From Wukongibacter sp050859025 (GTDB taxonomy: Bacteria; Bacillota; Clostridia; Peptostreptococcales; Caminicellaceae): DNA of 64,000 nucleotides. Under the pieces are notes generated by a model. It saw only the letters and a list, made by a program, of their open reading frames with translations, ran no database searches and had not been told where the DNA came from. The DNA is taken from positions 2,666,001 to 2,730,000 of the forward strand of contig NZ_CP138200.1 in NCBI RefSeq assembly GCF_050859025.1, read 5' to 3'. Shown here piece by piece: positions 8,052 through 16,800 of this stretch. Position numbers and translations under genes: made by a program. The first letter of the stretch is position 1; every line of letters starts with the position of its first letter.

Positions 8052-8839
8052 GAAGTATAAAAATAAAACACTACTTACTCCTATGCCTCATATGCATTTG
8101 TATATCGACAACACTTAGTACTGCAGAGAGTAGGAACATATATATAGGTGATCTAATAACCTTAGAAATAAAATCACAGGGTATTAGTCAAGAAGAGATT
8201 ATAGATGCACTAAAAGAATTTGAAATAATGGAGATAGAAGTCCTTGATGATGGATATAAGGTAACCCTTCGTAGCTTTGAAACAGGGGAGAAAACTATTA
8301 CGATCGGCGATCAGGATATAGACATTATCATTGTGTCTACATTAGATGATATACAGAGAGAAGACATATATGAAGGCGATTTGACGCCTAGAGGTGGAGG
8401 TAGAGTTATACCTTGGCTCATTATTTACATGGTTGTTATGGGCATATTTATAATTAGTGGTATAGTACTTCTTATAAGTAAGATAAAAAAAAGAAGAACT
8501 CAGGAGAAATCCCCCTATGAAAGCTTTAAGATAGCCCTGGAGCTTGTAGATATATCTGATACGTCGGCATTAGTGGAGATGACAGCTATATTTAAGCAGT
8601 ATATACAAGAGATTTTCCATTGTAAAATTATTGGTAAGACATCTAATGAGATTATGATAGAAGTTGAGCAGATTGAAGAAACCAGTCCTTATAGATTAGA
8701 TATCCATAATTGGTTAACACGCTGCGATACTTATAAATTTAGTGGTCTGGATGTAAAAAAAGAACAGATAGGTGAGATGCGTTTAGACCTTATGCAAATA
8801 GGAGTATCTATTTATGAGAAGGAAGAGGTAGTAATATGA
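8048..8839 (+). CDS. Small Bat-operon membrane protein (BatD-like N-terminus, DUF4381-like C-terminus)
   Basis: A 263-residue protein with a signal peptide or anchor (YLLLCLICICISTTLSTA), an extracytoplasmic region of about 100 residues rich in beta-strand patterns, one membrane helix (about residues 118-145: WLIIYMVVMGIFIISGIVLL) and a cytoplasmic helical tail. It occupies the slot between DUF58 and BatA where other Bat operons carry DUF4381-type proteins. Both ends overlap neighbours by 4 bases (ATGA), so translation is coupled. The family assignment is from context and architecture rather than strong motif recognition. Confidence 0.6.
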   Translation: MRSIKIKHYLLLCLICICISTTLSTAESRNIYIGDLITLEIKSQGISQEEIIDALKEFEIMEIEVLDDGYKVTLRSFETGEKTITIGDQDIDIIIVSTLDDIQREDIYEGDLTPRGGGRVIPWLIIYMVVMGIFIISGIVLLISKIKKRRTQEKSPYESFKIALELVDISDTSALVEMTAIFKQYIQEIFHCKIIGKTSNEIMIEVEQIEETSPYRLDIHNWLTRCDTYKFSGLDVKKEQIGEMRLDLMQIGVSIYEKEEVVI

Positions 8840-9798
8840 GAATTGCGTATTGGTATTTTTTGCCCCTTATCCCTATTGTCATCTATTTCTTCTTGAGAAA
8901 GAGAAAGAAATCATCACTTAAGTTTTCTAATGTAAATTTATTAAAGGGTAAAGATAAGAATACATATAAACATAAAATTGGTCGCTATTTGATATTATTA
9001 GGTAGCATTTCCTTAATCTTGGCTTTATCAAGACCTCAGATACCTATGGGGATGAATCCACTGACGGAGCAAGGTATTGATATTGCTATGCTGCTAGACG
9101 TATCTGGTTCTATGGAATCGGTAGATTTTAAACCTAACCGTCTAGAAGTAGCTAAGGATACTATTAACGATTTTATAAATCAAAGGGTAGAGGATCGAAT
9201 TGCTCTTGTTATTTTTGGTGGGAATGCTTATACAAGAGTACCTCTCACATTAGATCATGAGATGGTAATTAGCTCCATAAATGATGTAAATGTATCATCG
9301 GTGAAGGAAAAAGGAACGGCTATTGGTATGGCTATATCTGTTGGTATGAACCGCTTAAAGAAGAGTGATTCTGCTTCTAAGATTATGATTCTTGTAACAG
9401 ACGGAGATAACAATGCAGGTGCTATTGACCCTATAACAGCTAGTCAGCTAGCCAGTGATTTAGGTATTAAGATATATACCATAGGTGTTGGTACGGATGT
9501 AACACTTTTGCCTGTAGATTATTTTGGTGTTACTAAGCTACAGCAGGTAGAAGGGGGTCTTGATGAGGAGCTACTTGAGAATATAGCAGAGAAAACAGGT
9601 GGTGCTTATTATCGTGCCAAGGACCCAGAAGCATTATCGGAGATATTTAAAAGCATTAATCAGTTAGAGAAGACGGATTTCCAATATGATCGTTTTCGAG
9701 AATATACAGAATTAGCCTATTTCCTAATGAAGATAGGTCTATTACTATTGACAATTGGGTTATTTCTAGATCGTTATTATTATATTCAGATACCTTAA
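8836..9798 (+). CDS. batA: BatA, vWA-domain membrane protein
   Basis: A 320-residue protein with an N-terminal membrane helix, a second helix near residue 50 (YLILLGSISLILALS), a vWA domain and a C-terminal helix (residues about 295-318). The MIDAS is intact: DVSGS in LLDVSGSMESVDF, with the downstream LVTDGDNN. This placement (two N-terminal helices, a vWA domain facing out, one C-terminal helix) is typical of BatA/BatB aerotolerance proteins in the cytoplasmic membrane. It overlaps the preceding gene by ATGA and is followed after 79 bases by batB. Confidence 0.9.
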   Translation: MRIAYWYFLPLIPIVIYFFLRKRKKSSLKFSNVNLLKGKDKNTYKHKIGRYLILLGSISLILALSRPQIPMGMNPLTEQGIDIAMLLDVSGSMESVDFKPNRLEVAKDTINDFINQRVEDRIALVIFGGNAYTRVPLTLDHEMVISSINDVNVSSVKEKGTAIGMAISVGMNRLKKSDSASKIMILVTDGDNNAGAIDPITASQLASDLGIKIYTIGVGTDVTLLPVDYFGVTKLQQVEGGLDEELLENIAEKTGGAYYRAKDPEALSEIFKSINQLEKTDFQYDRFREYTELAYFLMKIGLLLLTIGLFLDRYYYIQIP

Positions 9799-9877
9799 GT
9801 ATATAGCTTTATATAAATTATGAGGTAAATCTAAAGTCATAAACTAGTCCATATATGGATAAAAGGAGTAGAGCATA

Positions 9878-10861
9878 TTGACCGAAATAATCAAATATCC
9901 CAATAATTATATATATATGGTCATTCCCATAGCTACATTGATTATACTCATTTTAGGATGGCGAAAAAAAAGACGGATACTAGCTAAACTAAGATTGGGT
10001 ATAACCATGAAGTACGAAAAATTAAAAATTGCAATGATGTTCTTAGGTATAGCTATTATAAGTGTAGCATTACTAGGACCGCAGAGATTAGATGGTACTG
10101 TGAAGGTAAAGCATAAAAGTTTAGATATATACGTACTACTGGATGTGTCAAAAAGTATGTTAGTGGAAGATATAGTACCTAATCGCTTAGAGCGTGAGAA
10201 ACAGATTGTTCGTAATATCCTTGAAAAGTTAGATGGCGACCGTATTGGTTTCATACCATTTTCATCTTCAGCCTATATTCAGATGCCATTAACAGATGAC
10301 TATAATATGGCTAAGATGTTTTTAGATGTTGTAGATACGGATATGATTGGCGGCGGTGGTAGTGACATTGGAAAAGCTATTAAGCTAGCCTATGATTCTT
10401 TCAAGCGAACGTCATCAGGTGATAAAGTTATTCTAATAATTAGTGATGGTGAGGAGCATGACAAAGCCAGTGAAAAGGTCCTTGAGAAGATCATAGATGA
10501 TAAGCTAAAAGTATATGCCATAGGTGTTGGAACAACTAATGGAGGACTTATTCCTACATATAACTCATCTGGTCAAATCGATAGCTATAAGAAGGATAGA
10601 AACGGTAATCCTGTTATGTCAAAGCTTGATGACACTACTCTTAAAGCCTTAACAAAGGTCAGAAATGGTACATATTATAGATCTACCGTAGATAGTAGTG
10701 AGATAAAAGAATTCTTGAATGATATTTCAAAACTAGAAAAGGATGGTAAGAAGAGCTTAGAAATCAACCAGTATAAACAATTATTTCCTTACTTTTTAGG
10801 CGTAGGAATACTTATATTTTTATTAGGATATTTTATACCAATTAGGGGGCATAATCAATGA
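9878..10861 (+). CDS. batB: BatB, vWA-domain membrane protein
   Basis: A 327-residue paralogue of BatA, with two N-terminal membrane helices, a vWA core and a C-terminal helix (FPYFLGVGILIFLLGYFI). The MIDAS reads DVSKS (LLDVSKSML), still a DxSxS motif, with ISDGEEHD as the later acidic loop. It starts at TTG 9878, 9 bases after AAAGGAG (9862-9868). The stop overlaps the batC start (ATGA). BatA and BatB are thought to form a membrane complex organised by MoxR; the cellular substrate is unknown. Confidence 0.9.
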   Translation: MTEIIKYPNNYIYMVIPIATLIILILGWRKKRRILAKLRLGITMKYEKLKIAMMFLGIAIISVALLGPQRLDGTVKVKHKSLDIYVLLDVSKSMLVEDIVPNRLEREKQIVRNILEKLDGDRIGFIPFSSSAYIQMPLTDDYNMAKMFLDVVDTDMIGGGGSDIGKAIKLAYDSFKRTSSGDKVILIISDGEEHDKASEKVLEKIIDDKLKVYAIGVGTTNGGLIPTYNSSGQIDSYKKDRNGNPVMSKLDDTTLKALTKVRNGTYYRSTVDSSEIKEFLNDISKLEKDGKKSLEINQYKQLFPYFLGVGILIFLLGYFIPIRGHNQ

Positions 10862-11685
10862 AGCGTGTTTTCATCCTATCAGGTATAGTCTTTCTATTAA
10901 TGACTTTACTAGTGTTTACAGGAAGGATAAGACTTAATCATTCTATGCGAAGTAGCATAAACTCAGGTAACGCTTATTATAATGATAAAGACTATGGGAA
11001 GGCAATAGAAATATATGAAAGGGTATTAAAGAATAAACCTAATAATGCTGATATACTATATAATCTAGGGCTTACTGCATACGCTATGGAAGACTATGAG
11101 AAAGCCATAGAATATTACAGCCAGAGTAGAGATTGTTCTATGTTACTTGGAAATGCATACTATCGACAGGGTAGTCGTATTGGCGATCCTACTCAGCAGA
11201 TGCAAAGCTATAGGCAAGGACTTGAACAATACTTAATAAGTATAAAAGCTGAGCCTAATAATATAGAAGTAAAATACAATTATGAATTGCTGAAGAAGCT
11301 CATAGACGATAGAGAGCAAAATCAAGAACAACAAAATGAAAAGCAGAAGGATGAAAATAGTCAGGATAGCCAGAAAGACAAAAATCAGCAAAATCAAGAT
11401 GGTCAGAATGAGAACCAAAAACAAGAGAATCAAAATAAAGAAAATGATGATCGTAATAATCAAAATAGTGAAAAACAAAAAAATGACCAGAAAAAGTTAA
11501 AAAATGAAAGAGAAGATGGGCAAAGTCAAAATAATCAGAATGAAGCTTTTAACGATGAAGAAGCTAACCAAAATCAAAACTCTATAGATCAAGTACTTAA
11601 GATGCTGGAACAGCAAGAAAAACAAAGCCTTAAAAATAACCAAACTGTTATGAATAAAGGGGGGGGAGAAGTAAATGATTGGTAA
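10858..11685 (+). CDS. batC: BatC-like TPR protein with Gln/Asn-rich tail
   Basis: A 275-residue protein with an N-terminal membrane anchor (VFILSGIVFLLMTLLVF), then tetratricopeptide repeats (NAYYNDKDYGKAIEIYERVLKN followed by a second repeat) over about residues 40-145. A low-complexity tail of about 110 residues dominated by Gln, Asn, Lys and Glu follows. TPR domains mediate protein contacts, and BatC-type proteins sit with BatA, BatB and BatD. It overlaps batD by 11 bases. The tail DNA is A-rich and repetitive, so its length may vary between strains. Confidence 0.82.
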   Translation: MKRVFILSGIVFLLMTLLVFTGRIRLNHSMRSSINSGNAYYNDKDYGKAIEIYERVLKNKPNNADILYNLGLTAYAMEDYEKAIEYYSQSRDCSMLLGNAYYRQGSRIGDPTQQMQSYRQGLEQYLISIKAEPNNIEVKYNYELLKKLIDDREQNQEQQNEKQKDENSQDSQKDKNQQNQDGQNENQKQENQNKENDDRNNQNSEKQKNDQKKLKNEREDGQSQNNQNEAFNDEEANQNQNSIDQVLKMLEQQEKQSLKNNQTVMNKGGGEVNDW

Positions 11686-13345
11686 GATAAAGATAAAAAA
11701 ATCAGTGACATTTAGCTTACTTCTTCTGATAATCATAATGAGTAGTAATATATCTGTTAGGGCAGAGGAAGAAAGTATACGTCTGAATATAGATAGCCTT
11801 ACACTCCAGCTTGGCTCTAGTGTAAATATGACCTTGACCGTACCGAATATGAATGGTGCATTTCTTAAGGAATTAGATGGTATTGAGAATTTTGAGATAT
11901 TATCAAGAGGACAATCCTCTAGTACCAGTATTATTAACGGCAAAACAACACGTTTGGTACAGGTCAATTATGTACTTATGCCTAAAACCACAGGAGACTT
12001 TCAATTAACAGCCTATATAGATTACAAAGACAAAACCTATAAAAGTAATACTCTTAATGTAAAAGTTAGTGAGGCAAGTAATGATTATGGTGATGAAACA
12101 GAAGATATATTTGTCAAAACAGTTATTTCCAAGGATAAAGCATATTTTGGTGAAAAACTAGTGTTTACGTATGAGCTGTATTCACGATATAGATTAGAAG
12201 ATTATGGATTCATAGATAACCTTGGGTTAGATGGTTTCATTACTAAGGATATACCAAGGGAAAAACTAAATAGCAATTATGTAACCATTAATGGTAATAA
12301 GTATATAAAACATGAGGTTAAAAAGACATTATTAACTCCAACTAGAGTAGGCACTATATCTATACCTTCGTATAAATTACAAGTGCTAATTAGTACAGGT
12401 GACTTTTTTGATAGGGGAAAGACTATGAACCTGACAACAGAACCAAAGGAAGTCACTATAGAAAAATTGCCTGCGGATTTACAATCTGGCCATTTCGATG
12501 GACTTGTTGGGCAATTAGACGTACAAGGTATATATAACTTGGATGAAGTAGACTATGGGCAATCCCTATCATTGCGTGTAACCTTATCGGGTAATAGTAA
12601 TATAGAAATTATTGATACAATAGTACCAAAGGATTTACAAGACTTCACAGTATATGAGACACAGAAGGACCTAAAAGAGGATATAATAGGAAATAGCTAT
12701 ATGGCCCAGAAAGAGTTTGAAGTCATACTTGTACCAAAGAGAACAGGAAAAATAACTATTGATCCCATATCTATTCGTTATTTTGATGTAGCTACAGGTA
12801 GCTATAAAGATGAGATCATTCCAGGTAAGCTCATTACTGTTAAGGGAAGCGAGTCTATGACTTCAACTACAGCAGAAATAAATACAGAACAAGTCAAGCC
12901 AGCAGCCATTGTTATCAATCAGATTAATCCAACGGAACAAATTAGTGGTTATTTCATGATTAAAAAGGAATATGCCTACATGATATTGCTTATCATTATC
13001 TTAATCATAATCATAATCATAATCAGTATTGGTGTTACCATCTATTACATGAAGAGAAGGAAAGGGACGGTGGATAAGGCTTTACGAGATATTTATAATC
13101 GAACCAAGAAAGCTGAAACTGATAAAGATTATTATGAGGTTCTTAATGATATGATAAAATATCGCTATAACATAAGTATCAAAGCATCAAGTAGACATGA
13201 TATTGATAGGAGTATCGAGGATAAGACAGTCGTTAATCATATATATAGTATGATGGATGCTGTAGAAAATAGATATAGGCAGGAAGGCAGCTCAAACATT
13301 GATATGAAGGAGCATATGAAGACCATTTATAAGAGTATAAAATAG
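11675..13345 (+). CDS. batD: BatD, oxygen-tolerance protein
   Basis: A 556-residue protein with a signal sequence (VTFSLLLLIIIMSSNISVRA), a large extracytoplasmic beta-rich region, a single membrane helix around residues 430-455 (MILLIIILIIIIIIISIGVTIYY) and a cytoplasmic tail of about 100 residues. The segment ISKDKAYFGEKLVFTYELY is a BatD family landmark. The ATG at 11675 lies inside the end of batC, preceded by GGGGGGGAGAAG. It is the last gene of the Bat operon, and a palindromic element and a strong terminator follow. Confidence 0.85.
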   Translation: MIGKIKIKKSVTFSLLLLIIIMSSNISVRAEEESIRLNIDSLTLQLGSSVNMTLTVPNMNGAFLKELDGIENFEILSRGQSSSTSIINGKTTRLVQVNYVLMPKTTGDFQLTAYIDYKDKTYKSNTLNVKVSEASNDYGDETEDIFVKTVISKDKAYFGEKLVFTYELYSRYRLEDYGFIDNLGLDGFITKDIPREKLNSNYVTINGNKYIKHEVKKTLLTPTRVGTISIPSYKLQVLISTGDFFDRGKTMNLTTEPKEVTIEKLPADLQSGHFDGLVGQLDVQGIYNLDEVDYGQSLSLRVTLSGNSNIEIIDTIVPKDLQDFTVYETQKDLKEDIIGNSYMAQKEFEVILVPKRTGKITIDPISIRYFDVATGSYKDEIIPGKLITVKGSESMTSTTAEINTEQVKPAAIVINQINPTEQISGYFMIKKEYAYMILLIIILIIIIIIISIGVTIYYMKRRKGTVDKALRDIYNRTKKAETDKDYYEVLNDMIKYRYNISIKASSRHDIDRSIEDKTVVNHIYSMMDAVENRYRQEGSSNIDMKEHMKTIYKSIK

Positions 13346-13376
13346 GTTATTGGTATACTAAAATTAGAAACATATT

Positions 13377-13480
13377 TATAGGGATTTGAGTAAAGACTTT
13401 AATTTATACATGTCCAAAGCTCCCAGAAGCACTGAGTATTTGTACATGTATAAATTAAGTTTTACTATGTAAACCCTATA
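13377..13480 (+). repeat. Palindromic intergenic element, copy 2
   Basis: A 104-bp imperfect palindrome from TATAGGG (13377-13383) to CCCTATA (13474-13480). Arms of about 48 bases share TTAATTTATACATG and complement. It is nearly identical to the reverse complement of 2948-3050 and clearly related to 56346-56449. It lies 31 bases after the batD stop. Confidence 0.85.
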
Positions 13481-13518
13481 TGTATTATTTAAATAAAGTA
13501 TTAATAAAATAGAAGCAT

Positions 13519-13560
13519 AAAAGAGTCCTAGTAAGAGATAATCTTATAGGGCTCTTTTAT
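13519..13560 (+). terminator. Strong Rho-independent terminator closing the Bat operon
   Basis: A long hairpin: AAAAGAGTCCTA (13519-13530) pairs with TAGGGCTCTTTT (13547-13558), and an inner TAAGA/TCTTA stem closes a GATAA loop. The T-run is within the 3' arm. It insulates the NRPS/PKS cluster from the Bat operon. Confidence 0.85.
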
Positions 13561-13660
13561 TTATATTCAAGCATATAAAGTAGGATATGAGAATATTGCT
13601 GAATATTATTTGGAGATTGTATCAAGAGTAGAGGTAACAATAAGGCTAGAATAATTTGCT

Positions 13661-13747
13661 AAAAAAAGTAAAAATAAATCGAAAAATAAAGAAAAAAGTC
13701 AAAAAAAGTCAGTAAAAATCGGAAAAAAATACAAAATAATGCAAAAA
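13661..13747 (+). promoter_or_regulatory. Phased A-tracts (predicted curved DNA) upstream of the NRPS operon
   Basis: Runs of 4-7 adenines begin near 13661, 13670, 13682, 13692, 13701, 13714, 13723, 13733 and 13743, an average spacing of about 10 bases, close to one helical turn. Such phasing bends DNA and can act as an UP element or nucleoid-protein site. It sits just upstream of the presumed cluster promoter. The phasing is read directly; the regulatory role is inferred. Confidence 0.55.
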
Positions 13748-13760
13748 TCTATCTATTATT

Positions 13761-13798
13761 TTGAAAAAAATACATGTATAATAATGTATATGTAAAAT
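13761..13798 (+). promoter_or_regulatory. Candidate promoter region of the NRPS/PKS operon
   Basis: A good TATAAT occurs at 13777-13782 and a TTGAAA at 13761-13766, but the 10-base gap is too short for a normal sigma-A promoter. A second AT-rich box (TAAAAT, 13793-13798) has no -35 either. The position, between the Bat terminator and the first NRPS gene, makes this the likely promoter, perhaps relying on the curved A-tracts or an activator. Confidence 0.35.
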
Positions 13799-13847
13799 TA
13801 AAATTACAAAAAGACAATAATTTGTATTTAAAAGAATATTATGTAAT

Positions 13848-16800
13848 ATGAGGGAAGCTAAAGGAATAAAGAATGCAAAGGAAGATAATCGTGAAAGGAA
13901 TGGTTATGCAGTGAGATTTAATGACCAAAAGAAATTATACTCTTTAACGCATCCACAAAAAAGAATATGGTATATGGAAAAAATATTTTCTGCATCTGCT
14001 CTGCATAATATTGGGGGAATTGTTAAGGTAAAAGGTAAAATAAACTATGATTTATTAGAAAAGGCAATCAATATCTTTATAAAAAAAAATGAAGGTATCA
14101 GACTACAAATGGTTGAGACCAATGGTGAAGTCAAGCAATTTGTTAGACTATTTGAAGAAAAAAAGCTATCTATATTTGATTTTGGTGATTGTGAGAATCC
14201 CCATGAGGAGTTAGAGAGCTTTGTAACAACAGAATTTGAAAAAGCATTTAATCTATATAATGAAGAATTGTACTATTTTGCAATGTTCAAAATAGATGAA
14301 AATAATACAGGATACATAGTGAAATTACACCATATAATATCTGATGGTTGGTCAATAAATATCATGACTGAGCAAATTTGTAATAACTATGAAAAGTTAA
14401 TTAGAAATGCAGAAATAGATGATTGTATTGAAGATTCTTATATTGAATATATTGAAAAGGAAAAGGAGTATTTAGAATCTCAAAGATTTATTAAAAATAA
14501 AAAATTTTGGAATGAAAAACTTAAAGCCTTACCCGAGAGAGTATCTAAATATACATCAGACAATATTCAAGGAAATCGAAAAACATATTATTTAGATGAG
14601 GATAAATCAAGAAAAATAAAGAAATTCATAAAGCAGAAAAAAAGTTCAATAAATATCTTATTTATTACCGCATTTCTAATCTATAAATATAAAACGACCT
14701 ATCAGAAAAATGTTATTATCGGAACCCCTGTATTAAACAGAGCAGGCAGAAAAGAAAAAAATATATTTGGAATGTTTACCAGCACAATGCCCTTCGCTAT
14801 AAATATTGAAGATGATGATTCCATTGAAGTAACATTAGAAAAAGTAGGAAAAGAATTGAAAAGATGTTACTTCAATCAAAAATATCCCTATAACCTTTTA
14901 ATACAAGATTTGGATATAAAAAGAGTAGAGGATAGAGAGCTTTTCAATGTTTCTATCAATTGCTATAGTTCAAAACCAAATAGTCAATTAGATGGAATGG
15001 CTATAGAAAATGTGGAATTGTATAGTGGAAATCAGATATATTCTATGCAGATAATCGTCAAAGATTGGCTTGATGAAGGAAGCTTATCATTAAGCTTCGA
15101 TTACAAAATAGATGACTATACAGAAGAACAGATAGAAGAAATCTATAAATATATAAATGTAATAATTGAAAGTATTTTAAAGAAGCCGGACCAGGAAATT
15201 TGTAAACTCAAGATGGTAAACAGGGATGAGGAAAAATATATGTTAGAGCAATTGAATCCTACTCAATCCATTTATCCATCAGATAAGACTATATGTGAAT
15301 TGTTTGAAGAACAGGTAGAAGAAACGCCGAATAGAATTGCCGTTAGCTTCGAAGATTTTAGTCTTACCTATAGGGAATTGAACTATAAAGCAAGTCAGCT
15401 AGGCGGATTTTTAAAAAGAAGTGGAGTAGCAAAGGGATCAGTTGTAGGAATAATGGCTACTCACTCTCTGGAAGTTGTAATAGGGATATTGGGTATTATG
15501 AAAGCAGAAGGAGTATACCTTCCAATAGACCCGTCTTTGCCATCAGATCGTATTAAATATATGTTAGATGATTCTAAAACCAGTCTAATTCTCAATAATT
15601 TTGATTTAAATAGCAAGATCGATTATGGTGTAAAAACTATAGATTTGAGAGATCAAGAGATTTATGAAGGGGAAAACAGGGAGCAAGATGTAAATGCGAG
15701 ATATGATGATTTAGTTTATATTATCTATACATCAGGTTCTACGGGTACTCCTAAAGGGGTTATGATTAAGCAGCAAGGACTAACCAACTATATCTATTGG
15801 GCAAAAAAAATGTATGTCAAATCTGACATTGAACGGTTTGCCCTTTATTCATCATTATCATTTGATTTAACTGTTACATCTATTTTCACTCCATTAGTAA
15901 GTGGTGGTGAAATAGTAGTTTATCATGATGATGGAAGTGAATTCATAATCCATAAAATTTTAGAAGATATGAAAGCAAGTGTAATCAAATTGACACCATC
16001 ACATTTATCCCTAATACAAGACATGGATAATAGTAAGCGGTCTATTAAAAGACTAATTGTTGGAGGAGAAAATCTAAAGGCTTCTATGGCAAAAAAGGTT
16101 TATGAAAGCTTTGATAGTGAAATAGAGATATTTAATGAATATGGTCCAACGGAAACTGTCGTAGGGTGCATGATACATAAATATAATGCAGAAACAGATG
16201 TTGAAGGGTCGGTGCCAATTGGTATTCCAGCAGATAATGTACAGATATATATAGTTGATAAACATCTAAATCTATCTCCAATTGGTGCGATTGGTGAAAT
16301 ATGTATATCAGGGGATGGTGTTGCTAAAGGATATCTTAATAAACCGGAATTGACAAAGAAACGGTTTGTGGCAAATCCATTTGAATCGGGAAAAATTATG
16401 TACAGAACAGGAGATTTAGCAAAACTTTTAAAAAATGGGAAAATTGAATATATAGGTAGAGAGGACAGTCAGGTTAAAATAAAAGGTTATCGAATTGAAT
16501 TGAGTGAGATTGAGACAGTACTACTAAAGTATGGAGGCATAAAGGATGTAGTTGTTACTGTGAATGAGGGACTGGATTCACATAAATTTTTATCTGCCTA
16601 CATTGTAATGTCGGAGGAAACTAGTATTGAAGGTATTCGAAACTATATCAACAATTTTCTGCCAAAATACATGATACCAACTTATTTTATAGATTTGGAC
16701 AAGCTTCCACTAACCATAAATGGCAAAGTAGATAAAAATTTGCTACCTGAACCCAAAAAACAATATGGTACAGCTGATGATTATCAGGCTCCTGAAAATG

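Noticed and set aside
11497..11967. 156-codon minus-strand open frame across batC/batD
   Set aside because: The hydrophobic composition results from reading A-rich Gln/Asn/Lys codons backwards; both sense genes are well supported.
13761..13782. TTGAAA...TATAAT as a standard sigma-A promoter
   Set aside because: The spacer is only 10 bases; kept as a low-confidence promoter region rather than a normal -35/-10 pair.
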